Shown here: piece by piece, positions 29,783-42,700 of the stretch
Position numbering within the stretch: position 1 is the stretch's first letter
Layout of the letters: each line of letters starts with the position of its first letter
Assembly: GCA_037954325.1 (NCBI GenBank)
Contig: JBBMNZ010000052.1
Coordinates: 558,001-622,000 of the forward strand
Direction of reading: 5' to 3'
Source: Fistularia commersonii
Taxonomy: Eukaryota; Chordata; Actinopteri; Syngnathiformes; Fistulariidae
Length of the DNA stretch: 64,000 nt
Made by a program: the position numbers and the translations under genes
The notes under the pieces: generated by a model
The model's input: the letters and a program-made list of their open reading frames with translations, nothing else
The model's database searches: none
What the model was told of the DNA's origin: nothing

Positions 29783-32700
29783 TGTGCGGAATCATATCCT
29801 AAACAACATATTTCAACAGCAGAAACCAGCTTGATGAAATTCATTAGTTATTTCCACACCTAATCAAAATTGCTTCAACTCGGTGAGATGAGCAATTTTT
29901 GCACGAATGGGTATATCTTTTGATCTTGTCGCTGGATCACACTGAATTTTAAATATTTTCTGCAGAATCATGTCCTAAACAACATATTTCAACAGCAGAA
30001 ACCAGCTTGATGAAATTCATTAGTTATTTCCACTCCGAATCAAAAATGCTTCAACTCGGTGAGATAAGCACTTTTTGATCGAATGGATATCTTTTGAACT
30101 TGTCGTTGGATTATACTGAATTTGACATATATTGTGCAGAATCTTGTCCTAAACAACATTTTTCAACAGCAGGAACCAGCTTGATGAAATTCATTAGATA
30201 TTTGCACTCCTAATCAAAAACGCTTCAACTCGGTCTCATAGAAACGTTTTAAACGAATGGCTATATCCTTTGAACCCATAATGGGCTCACAAGAATTTGA
30301 CATATATTGTGCAGAATCATGTCCTAAACCACATATTTCAACAGCAGAAACCAGCTTGATGAAATTCAAAAGTTATTTCCACTCCTAATCAAAAACGCTT
30401 CAACTCGGTGAGATAAGTACTTTTTGAACGAATGGCTATATCTTTTGAACTTGTGATGGGATTTCACTGAATTTGACATATATTGTGCAGAATCTTGTCC
30501 TAAACAACATATTTCAACAGCAGAAACCAGCTTGATGAAATTCATTAGTTATTTCCAATTCGAATCAAAAACGCTTCAACTCGGTGAGATAAGCACTTTT
30601 TGATCGAATGGCTATATCTTTTGAACTTGTCGCTGGATTATACTGAATTTGACATATTTTGTGCAGAATCTTTTCCTAAACAACATATTTCATCAGCGGG
30701 AACCAGCTTGATGAAATTCATTAGTTATTTCCACTCCTAATCAGAAACGTCTCAACTCGGTGAGATAAGCACCTTTTTCACGAATGGCTATATCTTTTGA
30801 TCTTATCGCTGGATTACACTGAATTTGACATGTGTTTTGCAGAATCATGTCCTAAAAAACATATTTCAATAGCAGAAACCAGCTTGACGAAATCCATCAG
30901 TTATTTCCACTCCGAATCAAAAACGCTTCAACCCGATAAGATAAGCACTTTTTGAACGAATGGCTATATCTTTTGAACCTGTGATGTGATTACACTAAAT
31001 TTGACATATATTGTGCAAAATCATATCCTAAAGCACATATTTCAACAGCAGAAACAAGCTTGATGAAATGCATTGGTTATTTCCACTCCGAATCAAAAAC
31101 GCCTCAACTCGGTGAGATAAGCACTTTTTGAACGAATGGCTATATCTTTTGAACCTTTGAAGGGATTACACTGAATTTGACATATATTGTGCAGAATCTT
31201 GTCCTAAACAACATATTTCAACAGCGGGAACCAGCTTGATGAAATTCATTCGTCATATCCACTCCTAATCAGAAACACTTTAACTCGGTCTCATGAGCAC
31301 ATTTTGAAAGAATGTCTATATCCTTTGAACTAGTAATGGGCTCACAAGAATTTGACATATATTATGCAGAATCATGTCCTAAAAAAACATATTTCAACAG
31401 CAGAAACCAGTTTGATGAAATTCATTAGTTATGTCCACTCCGAATCAAAAACGGTTCAACTCGGTGAGATAAGTCCTTTTTGAATGAATAGCTATATCTT
31501 TTGAACTTGTAGCTGGATTACACTGAATTTGACATGTGTTTTGCAGAATCATGTCCTAAACAACATATTTCAACAGCAGTAACCGGCATGACGAAATCCA
31601 TCAGTTATTTCCACTCCGAATCAAAAACGCTTCATCTCGGTGAGATAAGTACCTTTGGAACGAATGGCGATATCTTTTGAACCAATGAAGGGATTACACT
31701 GAATTTGACATATATTGTGCAGAACCATGTTCTAAACAACATATTTCAACAGCAGAAACCAGCTTGATGAAATTCAAAAGTTATTTCCACTCCGAATCAA
31801 AAACGCTTCAACTCGGTGAGATAAGCACTTTTTGAACGAATGGCTATATCTTTTGAACCTTTGAAGGGATTACACTGAATTTGACATATATTGTGCAGAA
31901 TCATGTCCTAAACAACATATTTCAACAGCAGTAACCAGCTTGATGAAATTCAAAAGTTATTTCCACTCCTAATCAAAAGTGCTTCAACTCGGTGAGATAA
32001 GTAATTTTTGAACGAATGGGTATATCTTTTGAACCTGTGATGTGATTACACTGAATTTGACATATATTGTGCAGAGTCATATCCTAAACAACATATTTCA
32101 ACAGCAGAAACCAGCTTGATGAAATTCATTGGTTATTTTCACTCCTGATCAAAAACGCTTCAACTTTGTGAGATAAGCACTTTTTGAACGAATGGCTATA
32201 GCTTTTGAACTTGTGAAGGGATTACACTGAATTTGACATATATTGTGCAGAATCATGTCCTAAACAACATATTTCAACAGTAGAAATCTACAAGATGAAA
32301 TTCATTAGTTATTGCCACTCCTAATCAAATTTGCTTCAACTCGGTGAGATAAGCACTTTTTGCACGAATGGCTATATCTTTTGAACCTGTGATGTGATTA
32401 CACTAAATTTGACATATACTGTGCAGAATCATATCCTAAAACACATATTTCAACAGCAGAAACCAGCTTGATGAAATTCATAGGTTATTTCCACTCCGAA
32501 TCAAAAACGCCTCAACTTGGTGAGATAAGTTCTTTTGGAACGACTGGCGATATCTTTTGAACGTATGAGGGGATTACACTGAATTTGACATATATTGTGC
32601 AGAATCATGTTCTAAACAACATATTTCAACAGCAGAAACCAGCTTGATAAAATTCATTAGTTATTTACACTCCTAATCAAAAACGCTTCAACTTGGAGAG

Positions 32701-33825
32701 ATAAGCACGTTTTGAAAGAATGGCTATATCCTTTGAACCTGTAATGGGCTCACAAGAATTTGACATATATTGTGCAGAATCATGTCCTAAACAACATATT
32801 TCAACAGCAGAAACCAGCTTGATGAAATTCATTAGTTATTTCCACTCCTAATCAGAAACGTCTCAACTCGGTGAGATAAGCACTTTTTTCACGAATGGCT
32901 ATATCTTTTGGACTTTTGATGGGATATCTCTGAATATGACATATATTGTGCAGAATCTTGACCTAACAACAAATTTCAAGAGCAGAAACCAGCTTGATGA
33001 AATTCAAAAGTTATTTCCACTCCTAATCAAAAACGCTTCAACTCGGTGAGATAAGTACTTTTTGAACGAATGGCTATATCTTTTGAACTTGTGAAGGGAT
33101 TACACTGAATTTGACATATATTGTTCAGAATCATGTCCTAAACAACAAATTTCAAGAGCAGAAACCAGCTTGATATAATCATTAGTTATTTCCAATACTA
33201 ATCAAAAACTCTTCAACTTGGTGAGATAAGCAATTTTTGAACGAATGGCTAAAATTTTTTGAACCTGTAATGGGATTTCACTGAATTTGACATATATTGT
33301 GCAGAATCTTGTCCTAAACAACATATTTCAACAGCAGAAACCAGCGTGATGAAATGCATTAGTTATTTCCACTCCGAATCAAAAACGCTTCAACTCGGTG
33401 AGATAAGCACTTTTTGATCGAATGGCTATATCTTTTGAACTTGTCGCTGGATTATACTGAATTTGACATATATTGTGCAGAATCTTGTCCTAAACAACAT
33501 ATTTCAACGGCGGGAACCAGCTTGATGAAATTAATTAGTTATTTCCACTCCTAATCAGAAACGTCTCAACTCTGTGAGATAAGCACTTTTTTCACGAATG
33601 GCTATATCTTTTGATCTTATCACTGGATTACACTGAATTTGACATATATTGTGCAGAATCATGTCCTAAACAACATATTTCAACAGCAGAAACCAGCTTG
33701 ATGAAATTCATTAGTTATTTCCACTCCTAATCAAAAACGCTTCAACTCGGTGAGATAAGTCCTTTTTGAACGAATGGCTATATCCTTTGAACCTGTAATG
33801 GGATCACACTGACTTTGACATATAT
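29783..33825 (+). repeat. Higher-order repeat C, copy 1 (23 monomers, 4043 bp)
   Basis: The landmark tgtgcggaatcatatcctaa at 29783 recurs at 33826, 4043 bp later (23 monomers minus 5 bp). Every spot comparison I made across the unit (near 29821, 30121, 31580, 32461, 32569 and 33541, each against +4043 or within a few bases) agrees, including rare variants such as aaccggcatgacg and cttgatataatcattag. An older, more diverged relative runs from 21341 to about 25380, with a further partial one from 15541. This makes the tandem pair the most recently amplified long unit in the window. Confidence 0.88.
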
Positions 33826-36800
33826 TGTGCGGAATCATATCCTAAACAACATATTTCAACAGCAGAAACCAGCTTGATGAAATTCATTAGTTATTTCCAC
33901 ACCTAATCAAAATTGCTTCAACTCGGTGAGATGAGCAATTTTTGCACGAATGGGTATATCTTTTGATCTTGTCGCTGGATCACACTGAATTTTAAATATT
34001 TTCTGCAGAATCATGTCCTAAACAACATATTTCAACAGCAGAAACCAGCTTGATGAAATTCATTAGTTATTTCCACTCCGAATCAAAAATGCTTCAACTC
34101 GGTGAGATAAGCACTTTTTGATCGAATGGATATCTTTTGAACTTGTCGTTGGATTATACTGAATTTGACATATATTGTGCAGAATCTTGTCCTAAACAAC
34201 ATTTTTCAACAGCAGGAACCAGCTTGATGAAATTCATTAGATATTTGCACTCCTAATCAAAAACGCTTCAACTCGGTCTCATAGAAACGTTTTAAACGAA
34301 TGGCTATATCCTTTGAACCCATAATGGGCTCACAAGAATTTGACATATATTGTGCAGAATCATGTCCTAAACCACATATTTCAACAGCAGAAACCAGCTT
34401 GATGAAATTCAAAAGTTATTTCCACTCCTAATCAAAAACGCTTCAACTCGGTGAGATAAGTACTTTTTGAACGAATGGCTATATCTTTTGAACTTGTGAT
34501 GGGATTTCACTGAATTTGACATATATTGTGCAGAATCTTGTCCTAAACAACATATTTCAACAGCAGAAACCAGCTTGATGAAATTCATTAGTTATTTCCA
34601 ATTCGAATCAAAAACGCTTCAACTCGGTGAGATAAGCACTTTTTGATCGAATGGCTATATCTTTTGAACTTGTCGCTGGATTATACTGAATTTGACATAT
34701 TTTGTGCAGAATCTTTTCCTAAACAACATATTTCATCAGCGGGAACCAGCTTGATGAAATTCATTAGTTATTTCCACTCCTAATCAGAAACGTCTCAACT
34801 CGGTGAGATAAGCACCTTTTTCACGAATGGCTATATCTTTTGATCTTATCGCTGGATTACACTGAATTTGACATGTGTTTTGCAGAATCATGTCCTAAAA
34901 AACATATTTCAATAGCAGAAACCAGCTTGACGAAATCCATCAGTTATTTCCACTCCGAATCAAAAACGCTTCAACCCGATAAGATAAGCACTTTTTGAAC
35001 GAATGGCTATATCTTTTGAACCTGTGATGTGATTACACTAAATTTGACATATATTGTGCAAAATCATATCCTAAAGCACATATTTCAACAGCAGAAACAA
35101 GCTTGATGAAATGCATTGGTTATTTCCACTCCGAATCAAAAACGCCTCAACTCGGTGAGATAAGCACTTTTTGAACGAATGGCTATATCTTTTGAACCTT
35201 TGAAGGGATTACACTGAATTTGACATATATTGTGCAGAATCTTGTCCTAAACAACATATTTCAACAGCGGGAACCAGCTTGATGAAATTCATTCGTCATA
35301 TCCACTCCTAATCAGAAACACTTTAACTCGGTCTCATGAGCACATTTTGAAAGAATGTCTATATCCTTTGAACTAGTAATGGGCTCACAAGAATTTGACA
35401 TATATTATGCAGAATCATGTCCTAAAAAAACATATTTCAACAGCAGAAACCAGTTTGATGAAATTCATTAGTTATGTCCACTCCGAATCAAAAACGGTTC
35501 AACTCGGTGAGATAAGTCCTTTTTGAATGAATAGCTATATCTTTTGAACTTGTAGCTGGATTACACTGAATTTGACATGTGTTTTGCAGAATCATGTCCT
35601 AAACAACATATTTCAACAGCAGTAACCGGCATGACGAAATCCATCAGTTATTTCCACTCCGAATCAAAAACGCTTCATCTCGGTGAGATAAGTACCTTTG
35701 GAACGAATGGCGATATCTTTTGAACCAATGAAGGGATTACACTGAATTTGACATATATTGTGCAGAACCATGTTCTAAACAACATATTTCAACAGCAGAA
35801 ACCAGCTTGATGAAATTCAAAAGTTATTTCCACTCCGAATCAAAAACGCTTCAACTCGGTGAGATAAGCACTTTTTGAACGAATGGCTATATCTTTTGAA
35901 CCTTTGAAGGGATTACACTGAATTTGACATATATTGTGCAGAATCATGTCCTAAACAACATATTTCAACAGCAGTAACCAGCTTGATGAAATTCAAAAGT
36001 TATTTCCACTCCTAATCAAAAGTGCTTCAACTCGGTGAGATAAGTAATTTTTGAACGAATGGGTATATCTTTTGAACCTGTGATGTGATTACACTGAATT
36101 TGACATATATTGTGCAGAGTCATATCCTAAACAACATATTTCAACAGCAGAAACCAGCTTGATGAAATTCATTGGTTATTTTCACTCCTGATCAAAAACG
36201 CTTCAACTTTGTGAGATAAGCACTTTTTGAACGAATGGCTATAGCTTTTGAACTTGTGAAGGGATTACACTGAATTTGACATATATTGTGCAGAATCATG
36301 TCCTAAACAACATATTTCAACAGTAGAAATCTACAAGATGAAATTCATTAGTTATTGCCACTCCTAATCAAATTTGCTTCAACTCGGTGAGATAAGCACT
36401 TTTTGCACGAATGGCTATATCTTTTGAACCTGTGATGTGATTACACTAAATTTGACATATACTGTGCAGAATCATATCCTAAAACACATATTTCAACAGC
36501 AGAAACCAGCTTGATGAAATTCATAGGTTATTTCCACTCCGAATCAAAAACGCCTCAACTTGGTGAGATAAGTTCTTTTGGAACGACTGGCGATATCTTT
36601 TGAACGTATGAGGGGATTACACTGAATTTGACATATATTGTGCAGAATCATGTTCTAAACAACATATTTCAACAGCAGAAACCAGCTTGATAAAATTCAT
36701 TAGTTATTTACACTCCTAATCAAAAACGCTTCAACTTGGAGAGATAAGCACGTTTTGAAAGAATGGCTATATCCTTTGAACCTGTAATGGGCTCACAAGA

Positions 36801-37868
36801 ATTTGACATATATTGTGCAGAATCATGTCCTAAACAACATATTTCAACAGCAGAAACCAGCTTGATGAAATTCATTAGTTATTTCCACTCCTAATCAGAA
36901 ACGTCTCAACTCGGTGAGATAAGCACTTTTTTCACGAATGGCTATATCTTTTGGACTTTTGATGGGATATCTCTGAATATGACATATATTGTGCAGAATC
37001 TTGACCTAACAACAAATTTCAAGAGCAGAAACCAGCTTGATGAAATTCAAAAGTTATTTCCACTCCTAATCAAAAACGCTTCAACTCGGTGAGATAAGTA
37101 CTTTTTGAACGAATGGCTATATCTTTTGAACTTGTGAAGGGATTACACTGAATTTGACATATATTGTTCAGAATCATGTCCTAAACAACAAATTTCAAGA
37201 GCAGAAACCAGCTTGATATAATCATTAGTTATTTCCAATACTAATCAAAAACTCTTCAACTTGGTGAGATAAGCAATTTTTGAACGAATGGCTAAAATTT
37301 TTTGAACCTGTAATGGGATTTCACTGAATTTGACATATATTGTGCAGAATCTTGTCCTAAACAACATATTTCAACAGCAGAAACCAGCGTGATGAAATGC
37401 ATTAGTTATTTCCACTCCGAATCAAAAACGCTTCAACTCGGTGAGATAAGCACTTTTTGATCGAATGGCTATATCTTTTGAACTTGTCGCTGGATTATAC
37501 TGAATTTGACATATATTGTGCAGAATCTTGTCCTAAACAACATATTTCAACGGCGGGAACCAGCTTGATGAAATTAATTAGTTATTTCCACTCCTAATCA
37601 GAAACGTCTCAACTCTGTGAGATAAGCACTTTTTTCACGAATGGCTATATCTTTTGATCTTATCACTGGATTACACTGAATTTGACATATATTGTGCAGA
37701 ATCATGTCCTAAACAACATATTTCAACAGCAGAAACCAGCTTGATGAAATTCATTAGTTATTTCCACTCCTAATCAAAAACGCTTCAACTCGGTGAGATA
37801 AGTCCTTTTTGAACGAATGGCTATATCCTTTGAACCTGTAATGGGATCACACTGACTTTGACATATAT
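33826..37868 (+). repeat. Higher-order repeat C, copy 2 (23 monomers, 4043 bp)
   Basis: Immediate tandem copy of 29783-33825. It ends where the third repeat of the landmark would begin: at about 37869 the sequence reads tgtgcagaatcatatcctaa (A instead of G) and passes into a monomer with gtagaaatctac, so a third copy is absent. The near identity of two 4-kb blocks could also reflect an assembly duplication, although the different flanks argue that at least two copies exist. Confidence 0.86.
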
Positions 37869-39764
37869 TGTGCAGAATCATATCCTAAACAACATATTTC
37901 AACAGTAGAAATCTACTTGATGAAATTCATTAGTTATTTCCACTCCTAATCAAAAACGCTTCAACTCGGTGAGATAAGTCCTTTTTGAACGAATGGCTAT
38001 ATCCTTTGAACGTGTAATGGGATCACACTGACTTTGACATATATTGTGCAGAATCATATCCTAAACAACATATTTCAACAGCAGAAACCAGTTTGATGAA
38101 ATTCATTAGTTATTTCCACTCCGAATCCAAAACGATTCAACTCAGTGAGATAAGCACTTTTTGATCGAATGGCTATATCTTTTGAACCTGTGATGGGATT
38201 AAAATGAAGTTGACATATATTGTGCAGAAATCATTTCCTGAACAACATATTTAGACAGCAGAAAGTATCTTGATTCTTTTATTAGTTATTTCCACTGTGA
38301 ATCATAAACGTTTCAACTCGGTGAGATAAGCACTTTTTGATCGAATGGCTCTATCTTTTGAACTTGTGTCTGGATTACACTGAATTTGATATATATTTTG
38401 CAAAATCTTGTCCGAAACAACATATTTCAACAGCAGAAACCAGCTTGATGAAATTCATTAGTTATTTCCACTCCTAATCAAAAACGCTTCAACTCGGTGA
38501 GATGAGTAATTTTTGAACGAATTTGTATATCTTTTGAACTTGTGAAGGGATTACACTGAATTTGAAATATATTGTGCAGAATCATGTGCTAAACAACATA
38601 TAATCAAAAGCAGAAACCAGCTTGATGAAACTCATTAGTTATTTCCACTTCTAATCAGAAACGTCTCAACTCGGTGAGATAAGCACTTTTTGAACGAAAG
38701 GCTATATCTTTTGATCTTGACGCTGGATTACACTGAATTTAACATATTTTTTGTAGAATCATGTCCTAAACAACATATTTCAACAGCAGAAACCAGCTTG
38801 ACGAGATCCATCAGTTATTTCCACTCCTAATCTATAACGCTTCAACACGATAAGATAAGCAGTTTTAGAAGGAATGGCTCTATCTTTTGAACCTGTGATG
38901 TGATTACACTAAATTTGACATATATTGTGCAAAATCATATCCTAAAAAACATATTTCAACAGCAGAAACCAGCTTGATGAAATTCATTAGTTATTTCCAC
39001 TCCGAATCAAAAACGCTTCAACTCGGTGAGATAAGCACTTTTTGATCGAATAGCTATATCTTTTGAACTTGTAGCTGGATTGCACTGAAAATGACATTTA
39101 TTGTGCAGAATCATGTCCTAAACAACATATTTCAACAGCAGAAACCAGCTTGATAAAATTCATTAGTTATTTCCACTCCTAATCAAAAACGCTTCAACTC
39201 CGTGAGATAAGCACTTTTTGAACGAAAGGCTATATCTTTTGATCTTGACGCTGGATTACACTGAATTTGACATATTTTTTGTAGAATCATGTCCTAAACA
39301 ACATATTTCAACAGCAGAAACCAGCTTGATGAAATTCATTAGTTATTTCCATTCCTAATCCAAAATAGTTCAACCCGATAAGATAAAAACTTTTTGAACG
39401 AATGTCTATATCTTTTGAACCTGTAATGGGATCACGCTGAATTTGACATATATTTTGCAGAATCATGTCCTAAACAACATATTTCAATAGCGGGAACCAG
39501 CTTGATGAAATTCATTAGTTATTTCCACTCCTAATCAAAAAAGCTTCAACCTGATAAGATAAGCAGTTTTTGAACGAATGGCTACATCCTTTGAACCTGT
39601 AATGGGCTCAAAAGAATTTGATATATATTGTGCAGAATCATATCCTAAACAACATATTTCAACAGCAGAAACCAGCTTGATGAAATTCATCAGTTGTTTC
39701 CACTCCTAATCAGAAACGTCTGAACTCGGTGAGTTAAGCACTTTTTGAACGAATGGCTATATAT
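37869..39764 (+). repeat. Satellite block P, copy 1, with short flanks
   Basis: From about 37920 to 39480 this matches 48240-49800 at a constant offset of 10321 bp and 62123-63683 at a further 13883 bp. Block P contains the aberrant tagacagcag monomer, then monomers with ttctaatcagaaacgtctc, tctataacgcttcaacacg and gaaaatgacatttattgtgc. After 39480 copy 1 lacks one monomer that copy 2 has: the offset changes from 10321 to 10498. Confidence 0.83.
38161..38336 (+). repeat. Aberrant satellite monomer, copy 2
   Basis: Same distinctive core as 891-1065 (atatttagacagcag, then cttgattcttttattag) plus an extra base in gcagaaatcatttcctg. It is part of block P and matches 48482-48657 and 62365-62540 closely. 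Confidence 0.85.
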
Positions 39765-42700
39765 TTTGGACTGTTGATGGGATTTCTCTGAATATGACAT
39801 ATATTGTGCAAAATCTTGTCCTAAACAACATATTTCAACAGCAGAAACCAGCTTGATGAAATTCATTGGTTATTTCCAAAACTAATCAAAAATTCTTCAA
39901 CTTGCTGAGATAAGTACTTTTTGAACGAATGGCTATATCTTTTGAACTTGTGAAGGTATTACACTGAATTTGACATATATTTTCCAGAATCATGTCCTAA
40001 ACAACATATTTCAACAGCAGAAACCAGCTTGATGAAATTCATTAGTTATTTCCACTCCTAATCAGAAACGTCTCAACTCATGAGTTAAGCACTTTTTGAA
40101 CGAATGGCTATATATTTAGAACCTGTGATGGGATTATACTGAAGTTGACATATATTGTGCAGAATCATGTCATAAACAACATATTTCAACAGCAGAAACC
40201 AGCTTGATGAAATCAATTAGTTATTTCCACTCCTAATCAAAAACGCTTCTACTCGGTGAGATAAGTCCTTTTTGAACGAATGGCTATATCCTTTGAACCT
40301 GTAATGGGATCACACTGAATTTGACATATATTGTGCAGAATCATGTCCTAAACAACATATTTCAACAGCAGAAACCAGCTTGATGAAATTCAAAATTTAT
40401 TTCCACTCCTAATCAAAAACGCTTCAACTCGGTGAGATAAGTACTTTTTGAACGAATGGCTATATCTTTTGAACTTGTGAAGGGATTACACATAATTTGA
40501 CATATATTGTGCAGAATCATGTTCTAAACAACATATTTCAATAGCAAAAACCAGCTTGATGAAATTCATTAGTTATTTCCACTCCTAATCAAAAACGCTT
40601 CAACTCGGTGAGATAAAGACTTTTTGAACGAATGGCTATATCTTTTTAGCCTGTAATGGGATTACACTGAATTTGACATATATTGTGCAGAATCATGTCC
40701 TAAACAACATATATCAACAGAAAAAAAAAACTTGGTGAAATTCTTTAGTTATTTCCAATCCAACTCAAACACGATTAAATTCGATAAGATAAGCAGTATT
40801 TGACCTTATGGCTATATCTTTTGAACTTGTAGCTGGATTACACTGAATATGACATATATTGTGTAGAATCATGTCCGAAACGACATATATCAGCAGCAAA
40901 AACCAGCATATTGAAATTCATTAACTATTTCCGCTCCATCTCAAAAACGCTTCAACACAGTGAGTTATGCAGTTTTTGAACAAATGGCTATATCTTTTGA
41001 ACTTACGGCTGGATTACACTGAATTTGACATATATGTGCAGAATCATGTCCTAAACAACATATTTCAACAGCAGAAACCAGCTTGATGAAATTCATTAAT
41101 TATTTCCATTCCTAATCAAAAACGCTTCAACCCGATAAGAAAAACACTTTTTGAACTAATGGCTATATCTTTTGAATCTTTGATTGGATTACACTGAAGT
41201 TGACATATATTGTGCAGAATCATGTGCTAAAAACAAAATATTTCAAACGCAGAAACCAGCTTGATGAAATTCATTAGTTATTTCCACGCCGAATCAATTA
41301 CGCTTCAACTCGTTGAGATAAGCACTTTTTGAACGAAAGGCTATATCCTTTGAACTTGTGGCTAAATTACACTGAATTTGACATATATAGTGCAGAATCA
41401 TGTCCTAAACAAAATATATCAACAGCAAAAACCAGCATATTGAAATTCATTAGTTATTTTCGCTCCAACTCAAAAACGATTCAACTCAGTGAGTTATGCT
41501 GATTTTGAACAAATGGCTATATATTTTGAACTTGTGGCTGGATTACAGTGAATTTGACATATATTGTGCAGAATCATGTCCTAAACAACATATTTCAACA
41601 GCAGAAACCAGCTTGATGAAATTAATTCGTTATTTCCACTCCTAATCAGAAACGTCTCAACTCGGTGAGATAAGCACTTTTTAATGAATGGCTATATCTT
41701 CTAAACCTGTGATGGGATTACACTGAAGTTGACATATATTGTGCAAAATCATGTCCTAAACAACATATATCAACAGCAGACACCAGCTTGATGAAATTCA
41801 TCGGTTATTTACACTCCGAATCAAATACGCTTCAACTCGGTGAGATAAGCACTTTTTGAACGAATGGCTATATCTTTTGAACTTGTTGCTGGATTACACT
41901 GAATTTGATATATATTGTGCAGAATCATGTCCTAAAAATATATTTCAACAGCAGGAACCAGCTTGATGAAATCCATTAGTTATTTCCACTCCTAATCAAA
42001 GACGCTTCAACTCGGTGAGATAAGTCCTTTTTGAACGAATGGTTATATATTTTGAACCTATGAAGGGATTACACTGAATTTGACATATATTGTGCAGAAT
42101 CACGTCCTAACCAATATATATCAACAGCAACAACCAGCTTGATAAAATTCAAATGTTATTTCCACTCCTAATCAAAAACGCTTCAACTCGGTGAGATAAG
42201 TCCTTTTGAACGAATGGCTATATCTTTTGAACTTGTGAAGGGATTACACATAATTTGACATATATTGTGCAGAATCATGTCCTAAACAACAAATCTCAAC
42301 AGTAGAAACCAACTTGATGAAATCCATGAGTTATTTCCACTCCTAATCTAAAACGCTTCAACTCGGTGAGATAAGCACTTTTTGAACGAATGGCTATATA
42401 TTTTGATCCTGTAAATGGGTTACACTGAATTTTACATATATATTGCAGAATCATGTGCTAAAGAACATATTTCAACAGTAGAAACAAGCTTGATGAAATT
42501 CATTAGTTTTTTTCACTCCGAATCAAATACGCTTCAACTCCGTGAGATAAGAACTTTTTGCACGAATGGCTATATCTTTTGGACTTTGGAGGGGTTTTCA
42601 CTGAATCTGACATATATTGTGCAGAATCATGTTCTAAACAACATATTTCAACAGCAGAAACCAGATTGATTGAATTCATCAGTTATTTCCACTCCTAATC

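Noticed and set aside
40731..40740. Run of ten A as a possible retroelement tail
   Set aside because: The run lies inside a monomer of normal phase; the second copy at 55966 has seven A, then C, then two A. It is a local simple-sequence change with no insertion or target duplication.
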